From CAZMNY01 sp964567745 (GTDB lineage Bacteria > Planctomycetota > Planctomycetia > Pirellulales > Pirellulaceae), in NCBI GenBank assembly GCA_964567745.1, contig CAZMNY010000029.1:39281-103280 (forward strand): DNA of 64,000 nucleotides, written 5' to 3'. Positions 45,949-55,256 of this stretch are shown here, in pieces. Every line of letters starts with the position of its first letter. Position 1 is the stretch's first letter. The notes below the pieces were generated by a model, which was given only the letters and a program-made list of their open reading frames with translations, did no database searches and was not told the DNA's origin. Position numbers and translations under genes: made by a program.

Positions 45949-46277
45949 TCAGAGCTCCCCACGTTGCTTTTTGGCTTGACGTTTTCCTCCATCAGCTCCG
46001 AGATGACCTCGTTCTTGAGGGTCAGCTTTTCTTCAAGCTGCTGGATCTTCCCATCTTTCTTCTGCTCCAGCTTCACAGCCGAACGCTTTGAAGTTTTGGA
46101 GGGCTTTTGGAAAGCTCGCTCGGCCTGAGAGAGCAACGTCTGGACCCACAAGTGGATCTGGCCTGGCTGAACATTGAGCTCCTCGGCAAGTTGGCTGACA
46201 GGCACTTTGTCCTTAAGGTGACGGCGGACGACATCTGCTCTTTGAGCTGCTGTGAACGTTCTGCGCGGACCTGACAT
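45927..46277 (-). CDS. IS3/IS911-type transposase OrfA, end altered
   Basis: A 116-residue frame beginning MSGPRRTFTAAQRADVVRRH, with a helix-turn-helix (VPVSQLAEELNVQPGQIHLWVQ) and a coiled-coil tail (KIQQLEEKLTLKNEVISELMEEN). This is the IS3-family OrfA pattern that binds transposon ends. AGGAG lies 6 bases before the ATG. After MEENVKPK the normal ending is in a shifted frame (KKQRGEL then TGA at 45949-45951). The written frame runs on into receptor sequence, so one base has probably been lost. OrfB, the catalytic half, is absent. Confidence 0.75.
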   Translation of the reverse strand: MSGPRRTFTAAQRADVVRRHLKDKVPVSQLAEELNVQPGQIHLWVQTLLSQAERAFQKPSKTSKRSAVKLEQKKDGKIQQLEEKLTLKNEVISELMEENVKPKSNVGSSERALGSP

Positions 46278-46320
46278 GAATCTCCTGGTTTCCTGGATAT
46301 ACTAACCCAAGTTCAGGACA
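45949..46320 (-). mobile_element. IS3-family insertion sequence remnant
   Basis: Only the left part remains: the OrfA gene and a probable upstream end near 46320 (on the minus strand, TGTCCTGAACTTGGGTTAG). The orfB half and the other end are gone. Receptor sequence resumes directly after OrfA, so insertion followed by deletion is likely. The exact boundaries are not certain. Confidence 0.6.
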
Positions 46321-46420
46321 ATTCCATTTCCATCAGAGGCAAGACACTACTGCGAGCCGTGACATTGCAGCTTCTTGCCCCGCCGTCTAAACGTGCTTGA
46401 GCATCAAAGCGTGGAACTTA

Positions 46421-46609
46421 ATGATTGCCGATGAATCTGACAAAGAACATCCATTCGATACGCCAACGCCCCCTGGCGACGCAGACCGCCCTTTGATCAT
46501 CCCATCAGAAGACGTCTTTCAGGGGCGGCGTGAAGTTTGGATTGAACACGAAGGCGAAATGTATCGTCTCCGTTTGACCTCCAAGGGAAAATTGTATCTC
46601 TCGAAATAG
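46421..46609 (+). CDS. hemP: Hemin uptake protein HemP
   Basis: A 62-residue protein from the ATG at 46421 (an upstream TTG at 46397 is less likely). The C-terminal half, VFQGRREVWIEHEGEMYRLR followed by LTSKGKLYLSK, matches HemP: (R)EVxIxHxGxxYxLRxTxxGKLxLxK. HemP is a small cytoplasmic protein linked to heme uptake; in several bacteria it acts in expression of heme-uptake genes. It is usually encoded beside a TonB-dependent heme receptor. Here the receptor remnant lies across an IS fragment on the opposite strand, so this gene may be the last intact part of the locus. Confidence 0.85.
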   Translation: MIADESDKEHPFDTPTPPGDADRPLIIPSEDVFQGRREVWIEHEGEMYRLRLTSKGKLYLSK

Positions 46610-46652
46610 TGCGTCCGCGTCGCTCTCCACTCAACGCAGAGCCCCTCATTTG

Positions 46653-47594
46653 TCAACGCAGGTGTTTGGGCGAGATGCGATACACGCGTAGAGCATTCTC
46701 GCGCATTCCTTTGCAATGGGCTCCCTCGCCTTTGGTTTTTAGAAACTCGCTGACGATGCGCACGACATCATCCACTGAGCCGAAGTGCGCACTGACGCCC
46801 CAATTCGTGGCAAAGATGACTCGGTCCTCGCCAAATGCGTCGAAGCAAGGATCGAGAACCGGCAAGTAGGTTTTGAGGTCATTCGGCGCGCGGTCGACGA
46901 ACGGCTTCGCGCTGCTGAAATTAAGAATGCTTGAGATCTTGCAAAAAACATTCGGGTGTTTCGCGCAAGACCGAATTGCGGCATGCCACTTTTCGCTCAT
47001 TCGGCCATCTTTTTGCAGTTTAGCCCGAAAGCAATGGTTAATGACAATTCTCAGCTTCGGATATCTCTTGGCCAAGCGAACCACATCAACAGCATGAGGC
47101 GTCTCGATTAACAAGTCGACGACCATGTTGTCCGCTTCTACTCGTTTCAAGTTGTCGAGCGCGATCGAGTTGTCTAGATAACCTCGCAATTCGTCGAACC
47201 GAAACCGATAGCCCTTCATATAAGGCGACTTGAGGTATCGTCGGTGACGCTTTGCAAATTCGCGACTTGATAGATCTTCTCGAGCAACATAGCCGCAGAC
47301 GAGTTCCGACTTCGCCTCACGAAGAACCCAATCGTTGAAATCGGGCCGATCCTGGTCAACCGCTTCCACAATCAACGTCGACTGGATAGCTAGCCGGTCC
47401 GCAAGTGCGCGATAGTCCTTCGGCCTAACTACGTGACCGAGCGAATCTCTTGGGTCGCGTTCTTGTAATTTACTCTCGTGCGCAATCTGCTCGGTGCCTT
47501 TGAAGTGCGTGTGAGGATCGATGATCCATGGCTTCTCAGCTATAACAGGCGACACCCATGCTACAATGACCACAACAAACACAAAGATACGCAT
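46653..47594 (-). CDS. Secreted amidohydrolase-like protein (amidohydro_2 family)
   Basis: A 313-residue protein with a signal peptide (MRIFVFVVVIVAWVSPVIAE). The metal-binding DPHTHF near 26 and INHC near 190 match the TIM-barrel amidohydrolase_2 family. The later strand, usually GSDWP with a metal-binding/catalytic Asp, reads FATNWG near 270, so the Asp is Asn. This questions classical hydrolysis. Export is also unusual for the family. Start choice: the ATG at 47594 is preceded by GAAGGA; a GTG three bases upstream is possible. A perfect palindrome overlaps this ribosome site. No pathway can be assigned. Confidence 0.8.
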   Translation of the reverse strand: MRIFVFVVVIVAWVSPVIAEKPWIIDPHTHFKGTEQIAHESKLQERDPRDSLGHVVRPKDYRALADRLAIQSTLIVEAVDQDRPDFNDWVLREAKSELVCGYVAREDLSSREFAKRHRRYLKSPYMKGYRFRFDELRGYLDNSIALDNLKRVEADNMVVDLLIETPHAVDVVRLAKRYPKLRIVINHCFRAKLQKDGRMSEKWHAAIRSCAKHPNVFCKISSILNFSSAKPFVDRAPNDLKTYLPVLDPCFDAFGEDRVIFATNWGVSAHFGSVDDVVRIVSEFLKTKGEGAHCKGMRENALRVYRISPKHLR

Positions 47595-47606
47595 CACAAT
47601 ATTCCT

Positions 47607-47623
47607 TCCGTTGTTACAACGGA
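47607..47623. promoter_or_regulatory. Perfect 17-base palindrome at the amidohydrolase leader
   Basis: TCCGTTGT-T-ACAACGGA: 8-base arms around one base, 13 bases upstream of the ATG at 47594 and overlapping the GGA of its ribosome site. It could be a repressor operator or an mRNA element that hides the ribosome site. Confidence 0.5.
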
Positions 47624-47844
47624 GTACTGATTTAACTTAGAGCCAAGGCGACTGAGCGGCGACGATTCAAAACCGCTCCCCGAGCAAATGCCCACTAGAA
47701 GCACTCGAAACAGCCTTGTCTAGGATAAACAGTGGACCACCGGTGATGCATCTCCGCTTGAATATGATGCTCGAACAGCGAGTCGCCCAGCGACAAATAC
47801 TTGAAGGGGTATGTTCCCCCTTGCTGCAAAAGTAGAATTGACGA

Positions 47845-50334
47845 ATGCAAAACTTCCTCAAACCTGTGACTCCTCAGATCCGGCTGCCTCTCGAATTCGG
47901 CCTTTACGTTCTCCTTGTGTTCGGCATGTCGACCGAGTTCGCTTTTGGTCAAGTCAACAGTGATAACGGCGTCGCAGGAAACTTCGATGGAGCCAATCCC
48001 ACCTCGATTGCATTCAAGACGCACGGACAGCGTTTTGTCGCGGAGTTTTGCGTCGAATGCCACGGCCCAGACACGCAGGAAGGCGAGCTGAGGCTCGACA
48101 AGATTGGCCACGACATTTCTGTTGCCGAGTCCGCTCAAACCTGGGACAGAATCGTCGCTCAGTTGCAGTTCGACAAAATGCCGCCAAGCGAAAGCAAGCA
48201 GCCGACCGCAGCGGCCCGAGCCGAGTTTCTGAAAGTGATCGATGCTGAAATGGTCCGGTACGGTCGCGGATCCGGTCTCGAAGCGAAAATGCGAATGCCC
48301 CAGTATGGCAACTATGTCGATCATGCGACGCTGTTCGACGGAAGCGTGAAAGCGATGCCTTTCACGCCAGCTCGATTGTGGCGACAACGGCCGATCATTT
48401 ACGACGCCGTTTGGGGTAACGCGTACGGCCGAGCTCCTTGGTATAGCGTCAAAATCGGCGGGACTGGCAATCACCTGATCACTCGCGGACCGCATAAAGG
48501 CAAGTTGCTGGCTCATCGATACTTCAACGACCACAAGTACGCGAATCCGTTTTTCGAGTTCGTTCATCACGCTTCGGGTTTCACCGACTATGCCTCGATC
48601 GTCGCAGACCAGTCATCATTGGAAGCACTGCTGGTGAACGCCGAGACCATGGCGCAGATTCTGACCGTCGGGCAGAAGGTGCGAATCGTCACTCAAATCA
48701 AGAATAAAGGCAGTCGCACTGGAAACAACGAAGCGATGTTTGTCGGCGGTGTGACAACGTCAGCGAATGAATACCGCGGACGCGTGCCGGTCGTTTTTCA
48801 AAAGATAGTACAAACCAAGGGGCCAGTGGGCAGAGTCGATTTTGACGCGGCGCTCGATGTCGCCTTCGCTCTGTTCTTACGGCGCCCGCCTAGCAAAGAC
48901 GAATACGAAAAATACTGGAAAAACGTCTTTCAGAAAAACGAACAACTCGGCAATAAGATGGCGCTACAGGCAGTGCTGATCTATGTCACGCTCACTCCAG
49001 AGTTCGTCTATCGGATGGAGTTGGGACTTGGCGAAAGTGACGAGCATGGCCGTCGTTTTCTCTCACCGCACGAATTGACCTACGCGATTCACTACGCGTT
49101 TCACAACAAGCCGGCATATGGTGTCGACGAAATCGAGACGGTCGATGTCTACACAAAGAACAGCGAACCTCCGATCAAGCGCGCAATGTCGACGCCCCGC
49201 CCGACCTGGGCTGCTGGCCATAGCGCGCTCGTGAAAGAGATGAAAGCGGGAAACCTGACTTCGCGGGCCGACGTGGAGCGGGCCGTACGACGGATCCTCG
49301 ACGCACGACAAAACGGCTGGATCACCAATCACAACCGCGATTACTTGACGACCCCGAATCCTCGAATCTTGCAGTTCTTCAGGGAGTTCTTCGGCTATTA
49401 CAAAGCACACGAAGTCTTCAAGGACGTGGACAAGTTCAAGAAACGCGATGCGTTCAAACAGTTCGTTTCCGGCAGCGCCTCTAAGCTTGAATACGACACC
49501 GATAGTCTCATTCGGCACATTCTATTGGAAGACAAGAATGTGTTGTACGAGCTGCTGACGACGGACAAGGTTGTTGTTGCCTATTGGAACGGAGAGAACG
49601 GCGCCGACCAGATTCAGCGAGCAGGAGGCAAGGAAAAATACCGCGAGACGCACCATCTGCAGACCTACAACATGGATCCGATCGAGCTTGCGTACAACAA
49701 GAACAGCGACCCGCGTGTTCGCAAGAACGGCAAAGTGTTTCGAGCGCCGAAGAATCAAAGGTGCGGTATTCTCACTCAGCCCAGCTGGCTTGTCGCACAT
49801 AGCGGAAATTTTGACAACGATCCTATCCGCCGGGGAAAGTGGATTCGAGAAAAGCTCCTAGCCGGCGTGGTGATGGATGTGCCAATCACAGTCGACGCCA
49901 AGATCCCTGATGACGAACACAAGACGCTCCGCGAACGATTCAGTGTTGTTCACGCCTCCGAGTGCTGGCGGTGCCACAAGAAAATGAACCCGTTGGGGAT
50001 GCCCTTCGAAGCCTACAATCACGTCGGTCGCTGGCGAGCAACTGAGTTGCGAAAACCGGCCGACACAACTGGCGCTATTACTCTTACAGACGAGCCGACG
50101 ATTGAGGGTGAGGTCGATGACGTACGCGAGATGATGGAACGCCTTGCGAAATCCGACTTGGTGCGGCAGAGTTTCATACGCCACGTGTTCCGCTATTGGA
50201 TGGGCCGCAACGAAATGCTGAGTGACTCGAAGACGTTAATCGCCATGGATAAGGCGTACGTCGAAAGCGAAGGCAGTTTCGAAGAACTGCTCGTCTGTTT
50301 GTTGACTTCCGACTCTTTTCTTTACCGAAAGTAA
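47845..50334 (+). CDS. DUF1592-type planctomycete cytochrome protein (divergent)
   Basis: An 829-residue protein with an N-terminal hydrophobic leader (LEFGLYVLLVFGMSTEFAFG, residues 16-35). CVECHG (Cys69, Cys72, His73) is the first CxxCH. A middle section differs from the usual DUF1587 form (YSVKIGGTGNHLITRGPHKG). DUF1595/DUF1592-like segments follow (ALFLRRPPSKDEYEKYW; FLSPHELTYAIHYAFHNKP). Then DUF1588 (QRCGILTQPSWLVAHSGNFD) contains a second CxxCH, CWRCHKKMNPLGM, near 707, and DUF1585 ends the protein. It is partnered with the DUF1552 gene 4 bases downstream, the same pairing as at 2708-6725. Confidence 0.9.
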   Translation: MQNFLKPVTPQIRLPLEFGLYVLLVFGMSTEFAFGQVNSDNGVAGNFDGANPTSIAFKTHGQRFVAEFCVECHGPDTQEGELRLDKIGHDISVAESAQTWDRIVAQLQFDKMPPSESKQPTAAARAEFLKVIDAEMVRYGRGSGLEAKMRMPQYGNYVDHATLFDGSVKAMPFTPARLWRQRPIIYDAVWGNAYGRAPWYSVKIGGTGNHLITRGPHKGKLLAHRYFNDHKYANPFFEFVHHASGFTDYASIVADQSSLEALLVNAETMAQILTVGQKVRIVTQIKNKGSRTGNNEAMFVGGVTTSANEYRGRVPVVFQKIVQTKGPVGRVDFDAALDVAFALFLRRPPSKDEYEKYWKNVFQKNEQLGNKMALQAVLIYVTLTPEFVYRMELGLGESDEHGRRFLSPHELTYAIHYAFHNKPAYGVDEIETVDVYTKNSEPPIKRAMSTPRPTWAAGHSALVKEMKAGNLTSRADVERAVRRILDARQNGWITNHNRDYLTTPNPRILQFFREFFGYYKAHEVFKDVDKFKKRDAFKQFVSGSASKLEYDTDSLIRHILLEDKNVLYELLTTDKVVVAYWNGENGADQIQRAGGKEKYRETHHLQTYNMDPIELAYNKNSDPRVRKNGKVFRAPKNQRCGILTQPSWLVAHSGNFDNDPIRRGKWIREKLLAGVVMDVPITVDAKIPDDEHKTLRERFSVVHASECWRCHKKMNPLGMPFEAYNHVGRWRATELRKPADTTGAITLTDEPTIEGEVDDVREMMERLAKSDLVRQSFIRHVFRYWMGRNEMLSDSKTLIAMDKAYVESEGSFEELLVCLLTSDSFLYRK

Positions 50335-50338
50335 CTCG

Positions 50339-51691
50339 ATGCCAAACATCGATCGTCGAACCGTGTTGAAGGGCGTTCCGCTTGGAGTGGGAGCGGTCGC
50401 GTTTTCACCACTCCTCAGCCACTTGCAAGCTGCCGAACAGAGGCAAGTCCCCAAGCGTTTCGTGTTCGTCGTCAAAAGCAGCGGCCTTCAAGGAGATTAT
50501 CTCAACCCAGAGGGGCTGGAGCATCGCGGCGATCAATTGGTCGACGAGCCGCTCAAGGGGCGCCAACTCTCCGACAGCCTGAAGTCGCTCGAGCCATTCA
50601 AAGACAAGCTGACGATCATTCAGGGACTCAGCGGCAAGATGGTCCTCTCCGGCCACAGCGCCTTTTACGGTGCCTTGGGAGGCTACAAGGCAACCGCCCA
50701 TGCGCCGCCACTGTTCGCCACAATCGATGGACACCTCTCCGAAAAACTGCCCTCAGTCTTCAACCACGTTGGCTTCAAGATGGGTGAGGGAAGTCAGGGA
50801 ATCACCTTTCCATCGATCTCGGCCAAAGGAAAAGGGCAGCAGCTCGCGTTTCAGCAAAACCCAATGACCGCCTTCGAAAACTTGTTCGGAAGCATCTTGG
50901 AAGGCGGCGACCTGAAAAAGAAATACACCAGAACTGGCAATGTGCTCGACGCCATGTCGTCCGACATCGCGAAGCTTCAAAAGAATCTGCCCGCTGCCGA
51001 GCGGGAGAAGTTGGGTCATTACCTGGGTGGCTTCGAAGCGCTTCGAGATCGCCGAGTCAAATTGGTCTCGATGCAAAAGGTATTGAAAGAAAACGCGCCC
51101 GATCTCGACGACAAGTACACATCGCGGTTTAAGACCCATCACTTGGAAGCCCATTTTGACATGGCCTCGGCAGCCTTGATTTCCGGTCTTACCAATGTCG
51201 TGACCATTCACGCTGACGGCCTCGATTCGGTCTACTCGGGCATCGGCATCGGAAACAATGTGCACGCGATTGGCCATGGAGCGGGTTACGCAACGCTATC
51301 CGCTCAGGACTGTCGAAACGCCATTCGAACGTTTCACGTTGAGTTGATCTCCACAATGGCCGCCAAGATCCAAGCGATCCCCGAAGGCGACGGGACGATG
51401 CTCGACAATACAATTATCGTCTACACAAGCGATAACGCGGCCCGCCACCATTCGATCGGAGTTGATTGGCCGATGTTCGTGTTGGGCAACCTGGCCGGCA
51501 AGCTCAAATCCAATGGACGTTATCTGGCCTATCCACAATACGGACGTGCTGGTCACAAACACACTATTTGCAATTGGTTCACCACTTTGTGCCATCTAGC
51601 CGGCGTACCGCAAGATCTTTTCGGACAGCCCGACATGTCGTTGGGCAAGGCGAAGGACCAGGCGGGCCCATTGAGTGAGTTGTTGGCATGA
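50339..51691 (+). CDS. DUF1552 family Tat-exported protein
   Basis: A 450-residue protein with a twin-arginine-like leader (NIDRRTVLKGVPLGVGAVAF). The body aligns with DUF1552: FVFVVKSSGLQGDYLNPEG near 41, LTIIQGLSGKMVLSGHSAFY near 90, NVVTIHADGLDSVYSG near 285, MLDNTIIVYTSDNAARHHS near 355 and YGRAGHKHTICNWFTTLCHLAG near 400. It is co-transcribed with the cytochrome protein upstream, and its TGA overlaps the ATG of the LRR gene (ATGA). The enzyme role is unknown. Confidence 0.92.
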   Translation: MPNIDRRTVLKGVPLGVGAVAFSPLLSHLQAAEQRQVPKRFVFVVKSSGLQGDYLNPEGLEHRGDQLVDEPLKGRQLSDSLKSLEPFKDKLTIIQGLSGKMVLSGHSAFYGALGGYKATAHAPPLFATIDGHLSEKLPSVFNHVGFKMGEGSQGITFPSISAKGKGQQLAFQQNPMTAFENLFGSILEGGDLKKKYTRTGNVLDAMSSDIAKLQKNLPAAEREKLGHYLGGFEALRDRRVKLVSMQKVLKENAPDLDDKYTSRFKTHHLEAHFDMASAALISGLTNVVTIHADGLDSVYSGIGIGNNVHAIGHGAGYATLSAQDCRNAIRTFHVELISTMAAKIQAIPEGDGTMLDNTIIVYTSDNAARHHSIGVDWPMFVLGNLAGKLKSNGRYLAYPQYGRAGHKHTICNWFTTLCHLAGVPQDLFGQPDMSLGKAKDQAGPLSELLA

Positions 51692-53193
51692 AATCAACTT
51701 GCAAATGGTCCAGCGTTGCCCGACTGTTGTTACTCATTACAATCCTGGCAAGGAATCCAGCGACAACAGCGGCCCAAGAACCGAATGCGACTTCGCCACT
51801 GAGCGTGAATGCGGCCAAAACGCTGCTCGCGGAGAAGGGAACAGAGCTGAGCGATGCCGACCTCGCTCGCGTTTGCTCGGCCAACAACCTGACCGAATTG
51901 GATCTGACCGGCTGCGGTCGATTGACAGACCAAGCTTGTCTCCAGATAGCACAGCTCAAGCAACTGAAGTCGCTACGTCTGGCCCGCTGCTATCGACTGA
52001 CTGTGAATGGGCTTCGTTCCATATCCTCTTTGCCGAAGTTGAAGAGCTTAGACATTAGCTCGCTGCGAACGCCGTTGCCCGAGGTCTACCGCGAGCTCGT
52101 GGCGCTACCTTCCTTAGTGAAACTGGAAGTCCGAGACGTTCGCGGGTTCAAGAGTGACGGTCTGGAGCTGCTCGACAAACTCAAACACCTCGATATCTCC
52201 AATGCCACGGGGGGTATCAAGGATGACGACTTGGCGCCGTTGGCGAAGCTAACTTCACTGACGCACTTGAACGTAAACGGAAGCCGGCAATGGAGCGCCA
52301 ATAGGAATCTCACGGACAAGGGACTGAAACACTTAGAGTCATTAGAGTCGCTTGAATTCCTCGGTCTGTTCGGGCACTTTCGCCTTACGGCCGAGGGCTA
52401 TAACCCGTTGTTCAAACGGATTCCAAACCTGAACACTTTGGAAATGGGTTTCAACTGGCCGCTCAAGGGAGACAAGATTCAGATTCCCGCCACACTGGAA
52501 CGCCTCGACCTAATGGAGTCGTTCCAGCTGACTGATGCGGCCGTCCTCAATCTCGCGGGCAAGCAACGACTAAGGACGCTCAATCTTTTTTATTGCCTGG
52601 AGCTCACCGACAAGAGCTTGGAGTCGTTGCAAGATCTACCCAATCTGCAGTCCCTGAATATCGGTTGCATCGCCGCGTTGACGGACGATGGCTTGGCCAA
52701 CCTTCGCGGCAATACGGGGCTGACCTATTTAAATTTGTGCGACAACGACAACTTCACGGACCAAGGCTTGGCCAATTTGAAACAGATGAAGTCTCTGCAG
52801 GAACTCAATCTTTGGAGCACGCCGAATCTGGTTGGTGAAGGGCTGTCAGTGATTCGCGAGATGCCGCGTTTAGAAACGCTCAACTTGGCGGACTGCGCCA
52901 ACCTGACGGATATCGCCCTGCTCCACGTTGCCAGTAGCACCACACTCGAAGCGTTGTACCTCGACAATTGCACAAAGATCACAAACGAGGGAGTCGGCCG
53001 CCTCTCGGGGCTTACAAATCTGCGCGAGATCACTCTCAGTGGTTGTCTTCGCTTGTCGGACCAGGCTTTGGACACCATCGAGGAATTCGAAAACCTCGAG
53101 TACTTGGGAATCGAGAACTGCCCCGGGCTAACTCCAGAGCGACTCGCTAGACTGGAGCGGACGTTGCCGAATTGCCGCATCGTCCGAGACTGA
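51688..53193 (+). CDS. Secreted leucine-rich-repeat protein
   Basis: A 501-residue protein with a leader (MKSTCKWSSVARLLLLITIL, cleavage near TTAAQE). It has about 16 repeats of 22-26 residues of the LTELDLTGCGRLTDQACLQI and LETLNLADCANLTDIALLHV type, with Leu/Cys/Asn core positions. This resembles the cysteine-containing (F-box/AMN1-like) LRR class, a horseshoe protein-binding surface. The start overlaps the stop of the DUF1552 gene (ATGA), so it belongs to the cytochrome/DUF1552 operon. An LRR gene (decayed) also follows the other DUF1552 gene at 6.7 kb, hinting at a third component. A binding role is inferred. Confidence 0.9.
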   Translation: MKSTCKWSSVARLLLLITILARNPATTAAQEPNATSPLSVNAAKTLLAEKGTELSDADLARVCSANNLTELDLTGCGRLTDQACLQIAQLKQLKSLRLARCYRLTVNGLRSISSLPKLKSLDISSLRTPLPEVYRELVALPSLVKLEVRDVRGFKSDGLELLDKLKHLDISNATGGIKDDDLAPLAKLTSLTHLNVNGSRQWSANRNLTDKGLKHLESLESLEFLGLFGHFRLTAEGYNPLFKRIPNLNTLEMGFNWPLKGDKIQIPATLERLDLMESFQLTDAAVLNLAGKQRLRTLNLFYCLELTDKSLESLQDLPNLQSLNIGCIAALTDDGLANLRGNTGLTYLNLCDNDNFTDQGLANLKQMKSLQELNLWSTPNLVGEGLSVIREMPRLETLNLADCANLTDIALLHVASSTTLEALYLDNCTKITNEGVGRLSGLTNLREITLSGCLRLSDQALDTIEEFENLEYLGIENCPGLTPERLARLERTLPNCRIVRD

Positions 53194-53272
53194 GCGCGGT
53201 ACCTTTAGGCGCTAAACTGCTTGTTGAGATTCGGCCGTAACATCAGAGCCGACGAATCATGGAGAGAACTTG

Positions 53273-55114
53273 ATGAACTCGCGCAGAATTCTACTTGCAT
53301 TACTCCTTGCCGTTTGCAGCAGCATTTCGTCCTTTGGCAAAGAAGAGTTGCCGCACATTACCACTGGCCCAATCCTTGGCCGAGTCAGCGCTCACGGAAT
53401 CGGCATCTGGGCGCGAACGTCGCGAGAGACGGCATTCCAGGTGCGTTACGGGTTGTCTCCCGAGGAGATGGATACGTTTACCGAACCGGTACCGACGCGT
53501 CTGAATCATGACAACACCGGCTGGATTCACATTACCGGTCTCAAGTCGCGGACGAAGTATTATTACGAACTGGTCATTCCCGGCAGCACTGTGCCGACGG
53601 GTCGTGGCGGATCGTTTCGCACTTTGCCCGATGAGCGTGAATACGTCGACAAAGAGCTGAACCCTCGTGGCCTGTTTAACTTCAGCTTCGAGTTCGCTTG
53701 CGGAAACAATCAGAATCTTGGGCACAGCATCGGTCCGGCTATGCCGACCTTTAAGACGATGTTGGACCAAGTCGCCGACGACATCGACTTTGCCATCCTC
53801 AATGGTGATTGGCTGTACGAATCCCAGCGTGAATTCAAGCCGTCGCAATGGCTGGCCCAGGTCGATTGTCCAGCCGAGGAGGCGCCGCCGGTCGTTAGAG
53901 TTGCACCGACGATCGTCGGCGTTTGGGAGAACTATAAACACTACTTCCGTCAGTCGGAAAATCTCAGCCGCTGGCACCGCCAAGTGCCCTCATTTTTCAC
54001 GTCCGATGATCACGAAATCCTGAACGACATCTGGGGCGCTGGCTCGCCGGGGCTTCGCGACCGTCGAGCCGTCTTTCGCGACATCGGGATTCGTGCGTGG
54101 TACGACTATCTGGGCTGGAGCAACCCGACGAAGTTTAAGCAGCCGATTCACTTTGGTCGCGCGAAAGTGACGGCGGGCAGCGACGTGTTGGTTGACCCAT
54201 CGGCGGACTTCACCAAACTCGACTTGGCTCAATCCAACAATCTGCACATCCACTGGGGCACCAGAACGGCGGGAGTCAACGACAACGCGCTCGATGGAGT
54301 CGGCGGCGACCCGAACGCGGGAGTCTATCGAATCGCAAAGGTCCTCGGCAAGAATCGAATCCAAGTGTCTCCCGCGGCCAAGTCGGACGGTACGTCGTCA
54401 TTCTCCATCGGACGTAGATCGTATTATCGAATGCGGCAAGCCAATTGCGACTTCTTCTTTACCGACACGCGTGGTCAGCGCGAAATGCATGACACTCGCC
54501 AACCCGACAAGCCAGGATTGTCGATGCTCGGCAAGGAGCAACGAGAATGGCTGCTCGACGGCATGGCAAACAGCGATGCCGATTTCCTCTTCGTCGTCTC
54601 CTCAGTCAACTTCATGGTTCCACACATTGGCGGCGGAGCCGTTCGCGAAAACAACAAGGACGACGCCTGGACGGTGTTCTTTGACGAACGAGAAAAGCTG
54701 ATCGATACCTGGGACAAAATTGACAAACCTGTTTTCGTCTTGACTGGCGACTTGCACAACAGCTTCGTCATCAAGATTACTGACAACGTGTGGGAGATGG
54801 CCTCCGGACCGCACAACTCGAACAACCACTGGGCCAGCGATGAAGGCGGCCGACCGGCCAATGGCAAGTTCAAATATGGGCCGCGGGAAGTCGATATCCA
54901 GTGGTCGAGCTATTTCCTAACCGACATCCCTCGCGACCAGCTCAAGAGTCCCGGATATTGCGTTGTGCAGGTTAACAACGCCTTCAATAACCCGAAGAAA
55001 GTAGGCGAGGAACGATGGGTCGCATACCCGCGACCCCACGTCATCTTTCAGTACTTCGACGGCTACACCGGAAAGCTACGCTACGCGCAATCCTTCCAAT
55101 CACACGTCGATTGA
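53273..55114 (+). CDS. PhoD-like alkaline phosphatase family protein
   Basis: A 613-residue exported protein (MNSRRILLALLLAVCSSISS leader; GGAGAG at 53261 sets the ATG at 53273). The N-terminal fibronectin-like PhoD_N domain (ITTGPILGRVSAHGIGIWAR, YYYELVIPG) precedes a metallophosphatase domain. Its metal-binding motifs include NGDWLYES near 180, SDDHEILND near 245, FVVSSVNFM near 440 and LTGDLHNSFV near 495. An insert near 305-380 resembles a beta-domain. PhoD-like enzymes cleave phosphodiesters and monoesters outside the cell using calcium/iron. It is 80 bases after the LRR gene, possibly in the same transcript. Confidence 0.88.
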   Translation: MNSRRILLALLLAVCSSISSFGKEELPHITTGPILGRVSAHGIGIWARTSRETAFQVRYGLSPEEMDTFTEPVPTRLNHDNTGWIHITGLKSRTKYYYELVIPGSTVPTGRGGSFRTLPDEREYVDKELNPRGLFNFSFEFACGNNQNLGHSIGPAMPTFKTMLDQVADDIDFAILNGDWLYESQREFKPSQWLAQVDCPAEEAPPVVRVAPTIVGVWENYKHYFRQSENLSRWHRQVPSFFTSDDHEILNDIWGAGSPGLRDRRAVFRDIGIRAWYDYLGWSNPTKFKQPIHFGRAKVTAGSDVLVDPSADFTKLDLAQSNNLHIHWGTRTAGVNDNALDGVGGDPNAGVYRIAKVLGKNRIQVSPAAKSDGTSSFSIGRRSYYRMRQANCDFFFTDTRGQREMHDTRQPDKPGLSMLGKEQREWLLDGMANSDADFLFVVSSVNFMVPHIGGGAVRENNKDDAWTVFFDEREKLIDTWDKIDKPVFVLTGDLHNSFVIKITDNVWEMASGPHNSNNHWASDEGGRPANGKFKYGPREVDIQWSSYFLTDIPRDQLKSPGYCVVQVNNAFNNPKKVGEERWVAYPRPHVIFQYFDGYTGKLRYAQSFQSHVD

Positions 55115-55256
55115 ACCGCATTTCGAGGCGTGGGGGCCACAGACCGTCTCGCCTCGTCAGTCCTTAGGCTGAGCGGCATCGCCTGAGGAGAGATTGACCA
55201 AACGGCCTGCGCTGGCGAACGCTTTCAAAATGTAATGACAAATTGAAATTTCGTCA

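Noticed and set aside
47695..48570. Long minus-strand frame of 291 codons
   Set aside because: It is antisense to the start of the DUF1592-type gene at 47845, which has a CxxCH motif and homologs; the minus frame shows no family motif.
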